From contig NZ_FNUY01000013.1 of NCBI RefSeq assembly GCF_900108245.1, positions 62,001-126,000 of the forward strand: DNA of 64,000 nt, written 5' to 3'. Each line of letters starts with the position of its first letter. Position 1 is the first letter of the stretch. Origin of the DNA: Allobosea lathyri. GTDB lineage: Bacteria; Pseudomonadota; Alphaproteobacteria; Rhizobiales; Beijerinckiaceae. The notes below the pieces were generated by a model. The model was given only the letters and a program-made list of their open reading frames with translations. It was not told where the DNA came from and made no database searches. Shown here in pieces: positions 62,250-64,000 of the stretch. The position numbers and the translations under genes are program-made.

Positions 62250-63026
62250 TCAGTTGGTCCCGAAATACTTGGCGTTGAGGGCGGCGAGAGCGCCGTTCTC
62301 GCGCAGCTTGGCGAGCCCCTCATTCACTGATTTCACCAGCTCCACATTGCGCTTGTTGATCGCAATCGCGACGCCCTCGCCGAATTCCGGCGCGTCCTTG
62401 CCGGTATAGCGCGGCCCGAGCAGGCCGAAACCCTTGCCATCCTCGCTCTTGAGGAAGGCGTGCGTGATCTGCGCCTCATAGCTCATATGCAGCTCGGCGC
62501 GGCCAGAGGCCAGCTCAAGATAGGGCGCGCTGCCGCTGGTGTAGCGCTTGATGTCGGCCTGCGGGAAGGTCTTGGTGACGAAGGCATCCATCGGAGTGCC
62601 GGTCTGGACGGCGATGGTCTTGCCCTTCAGCCCTTCCGGCGTGAATTCGTAAGTCGCGCCCTGCTTGGCGACGAAGCGGAAGACGGGACGATCGTAGATG
62701 TCGCTGAAGGCGAGAATCTTGCGACGCGCCTCGGTCACTGTCAGCTGCGAGATCAGCGCATCGTATTTGCCGGCGATGAGGCCGGGGATCATCCCCTCCC
62801 AGGCGGCATTGATGATGTTGCATTTGAGCTTCGCAGCGTCGCAGACGGCCTGCATCAGCTCGACATCATAGCCCACGACCTTGCCCGAACTGTCGATCGA
62901 TTCAAACGGCGGAAAGGTTGCGTCAGTCGCGATCGTGAGCACCTTCTGCGCGGCTGCGGGCTGGATCTGGAGAGCACTCGAGGCAATCAGCATCGCTGCG
63001 CCGAACAGGCGGAAGAGCGGTTTCAT
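62250..63026 (-). CDS. Amino-acid ABC substrate-binding protein
   Basis: The 258-residue periplasmic protein has a signal peptide (cleaved near IQPAAAQ) and the family-3 solute-binding fold: LTIATDATFPPFESIDSSGK near residue 30, VGYDVELMQAVCDAAKLKC near residue 52, ALISQLTVTEARRKILAFSD near residue 90 and TGTPMDAFV near residue 140. The two cysteines near residue 65 recall the lysine/arginine/ornithine group. A basic amino acid or opine is the most likely ligand. It lies between the ATPase and permease genes. Confidence 0.92.
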   Translation of the reverse strand: MKPLFRLFGAAMLIASSALQIQPAAAQKVLTIATDATFPPFESIDSSGKVVGYDVELMQAVCDAAKLKCNIINAAWEGMIPGLIAGKYDALISQLTVTEARRKILAFSDIYDRPVFRFVAKQGATYEFTPEGLKGKTIAVQTGTPMDAFVTKTFPQADIKRYTSGSAPYLELASGRAELHMSYEAQITHAFLKSEDGKGFGLLGPRYTGKDAPEFGEGVAIAINKRNVELVKSVNEGLAKLRENGALAALNAKYFGTN

Positions 63027-63130
63027 GGCGGGTTCTCCGTTTCTTGGTGGCTGGTTGTGGAATCGCGCCGGAAACCAGGAATCCGGGGCCCCGGCACATG
63101 GACCCGGCTCGGTTGGGACCTGGAGACCGT

Positions 63131-63904
63131 TCAGTGCAGCCGGCCCGCGAGGAACTGCTGGAGCCTGACGCTTTGCGGGTGCTCGAAGATCTCGGCGGGC
63201 GATCCCCGCTCCTCGACGAGCCCCTGATGCAGGAACAGCACCTCGCTGGAGACATGGCGCGCGAAGCCCATCTCATGGGTCACGATCACCATGGTGCGCC
63301 CCTCCTCCGCCAGAGCCTGCATGACCTTGAGCACCTCGCCGACGAGTTCCGGATCCAGCGCGGAGGTCGGCTCATCGAACAGCATCACCTCCGGCTCCAT
63401 GCAAAGCGCGCGCGCAATCGCAACGCGCTGCTGCTGGCCGCCCGACAGCCGCGCCGGATAGCGGTCGTGCATGTCCTTGCCGAGGCCGACCTTGGCGAGG
63501 TTGGCGTAGGCCCGCTCCAGCGCCTCGACGCGGGGAATGCCGAGCGCATGGATCGGCGCCTCGATCACGTTCTGCAGCACGGTCATATGCGACCACAGGC
63601 AGAAGTTCTGGAACACCATCGAAAGGCGCGTGCGGATGCGCTGAAGCTGTGCCGGGCTCTTGGCCCGCAATTCGCCGGTTCGCGGATCGGGCACGGTGAC
63701 CAGCGTCTCGCCGCCGACTTCGATCGTGCCGCGATGCGGCCGTTCGAGAAAATTGATGCAACGCAGGAAGGTGCTTTTGCCGGAGCCGCTGGAGCCGAGA
63801 ATGCTGACGACATCGCCCGCCCTGGCCGACAGGCTGACGCCCTTGAGCACTTCATGAGGCCCGTAATGCTTGTGAATATCCGTGACGGCCAGTTTCATCA
63901 TCAT
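63131..63904 (-). CDS. Amino-acid ABC transporter ATP-binding protein (HisP-like)
   Basis: The 257-residue ATPase has Walker [10 protein letters not shown] near residue 37, the Q-loop [20 protein letters not shown] near residue 93, the signature [17 protein letters not shown] near residue 152, Walker [17 protein letters not shown] near residue 173 and [13 protein letters not shown] near residue 208. An insertion after Walker A ([15 protein letters not shown]) is typical of the HisP/OccP group. It is the first gene of the importer operon; 104 bp separate it from the binding-protein gene. The promoter should lie in 63905-64000. Confidence 0.94.
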   Translation of the reverse strand: MMMKLAVTDIHKHYGPHEVLKGVSLSARAGDVVSILGSSGSGKSTFLRCINFLERPHRGTIEVGGETLVTVPDPRTGELRAKSPAQLQRIRTRLSMVFQNFCLWSHMTVLQNVIEAPIHALGIPRVEALERAYANLAKVGLGKDMHDRYPARLSGGQQQRVAIARALCMEPEVMLFDEPTSALDPELVGEVLKVMQALAEEGRTMVIVTHEMGFARHVSSEVLFLHQGLVEERGSPAEIFEHPQSVRLQQFLAGRLH

Positions 63905-64000
63905 CAGTGCTCCTCCAGAGAAGGCGGCGCTTGTCGAGCCCGCAAAACCGCGCAGGCATGGCGGCGCCGATCTCGAACGTGCTCTCGTGCGGCACCGTCT

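Overview
The window is GC-rich, densely coded DNA from an alphaproteobacterium, most likely of the order Hyphomicrobiales (Rhizobiales). A Bosea- or Bradyrhizobium-like genus is my best guess, not a proven assignment. The evidence is the pyrB-pyrC-plsY-dprA gene order with a degenerate dihydroorotase, an imuA-imuB-dnaE2 mutagenesis cassette behind a GTTC-N7-GTTC LexA box, Irr-type (ICE-like) motifs before two TonB receptor genes, a DUF2778 envelope protein, and short palindromic intergenic repeats of the kind common in this order. It looks chromosomal. I found no rRNA, tRNA, CRISPR array, integrase or transposase.

Layout. 0.1-8.7 kb is core metabolism: dprA, plsY, pyrC-like, a small membrane protein, pyrB and panB on the minus strand, then topA on the plus strand. 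8.7-13.4 kb is mixed: a DUF2778 protein, an orphan acyl-CoA ligase, a ring-cleaving VOC dioxygenase and a small secreted protein. 13.4-21.5 kb is a catabolic island for aerobic CoA-dependent degradation of an aromatic acid, most likely anthranilate (2-aminobenzoate). A monooxygenase/old-yellow-enzyme fusion is read leftward; SDR, MarR, enoyl-CoA hydratase, acyl-CoA dehydrogenase, aryl-CoA ligase and RidA are read rightward. The shared promoter region carries two copies of a TTTTAGGTCT motif. 21.7-25.8 kb holds an EF-hand protein and assimilatory sulfate reduction (cysH-cysD-cysN). CysN carries a C-terminal DUF2061-like tail. 25.9-33.3 kb holds an SDR, the SOS mutagenesis cassette and a ParDE toxin-antitoxin pair.

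33.4-47.5 kb starts with an MsbA-type ABC exporter. Two siderophore uptake units follow, each with an AraC regulator divergent from a TonB receptor: receptor plus small ORF plus RhtX/FptX-like MFS permease, and receptor plus FhuC-FhuD-FhuB. 47.6-54.3 kb has a pentapeptide-repeat protein, an unrecognised protein, and a TetR-controlled RND efflux pump whose operator is a perfect 10-bp inverted repeat.

54.3-60.8 kb is the most unusual part. A TPP (thiamine) riboswitch stands before a six-gene operon: a LuxE-like acyl-protein synthetase, a LuxC-like acyl-CoA reductase, an ABC importer (ATPase, permease, NMT1/ThiY-like binding protein) and an SDR. There are no luciferase genes. I infer an import-and-reduce pathway that turns a carboxylated thiamine-related compound into an alcohol: acid activation, reduction to aldehyde, reduction to alcohol. 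60.9-63.9 kb is a polar amino-acid ABC importer on the minus strand.

Palindromic repeats recur throughout. One is inserted in frame inside dnaE2, and a related copy spans the start region of the riboswitch operon's binding-protein gene. Gaps longer than about 200 bp are explained by promoters, operators or repeats, except 9824-10168, where I see nothing definite.
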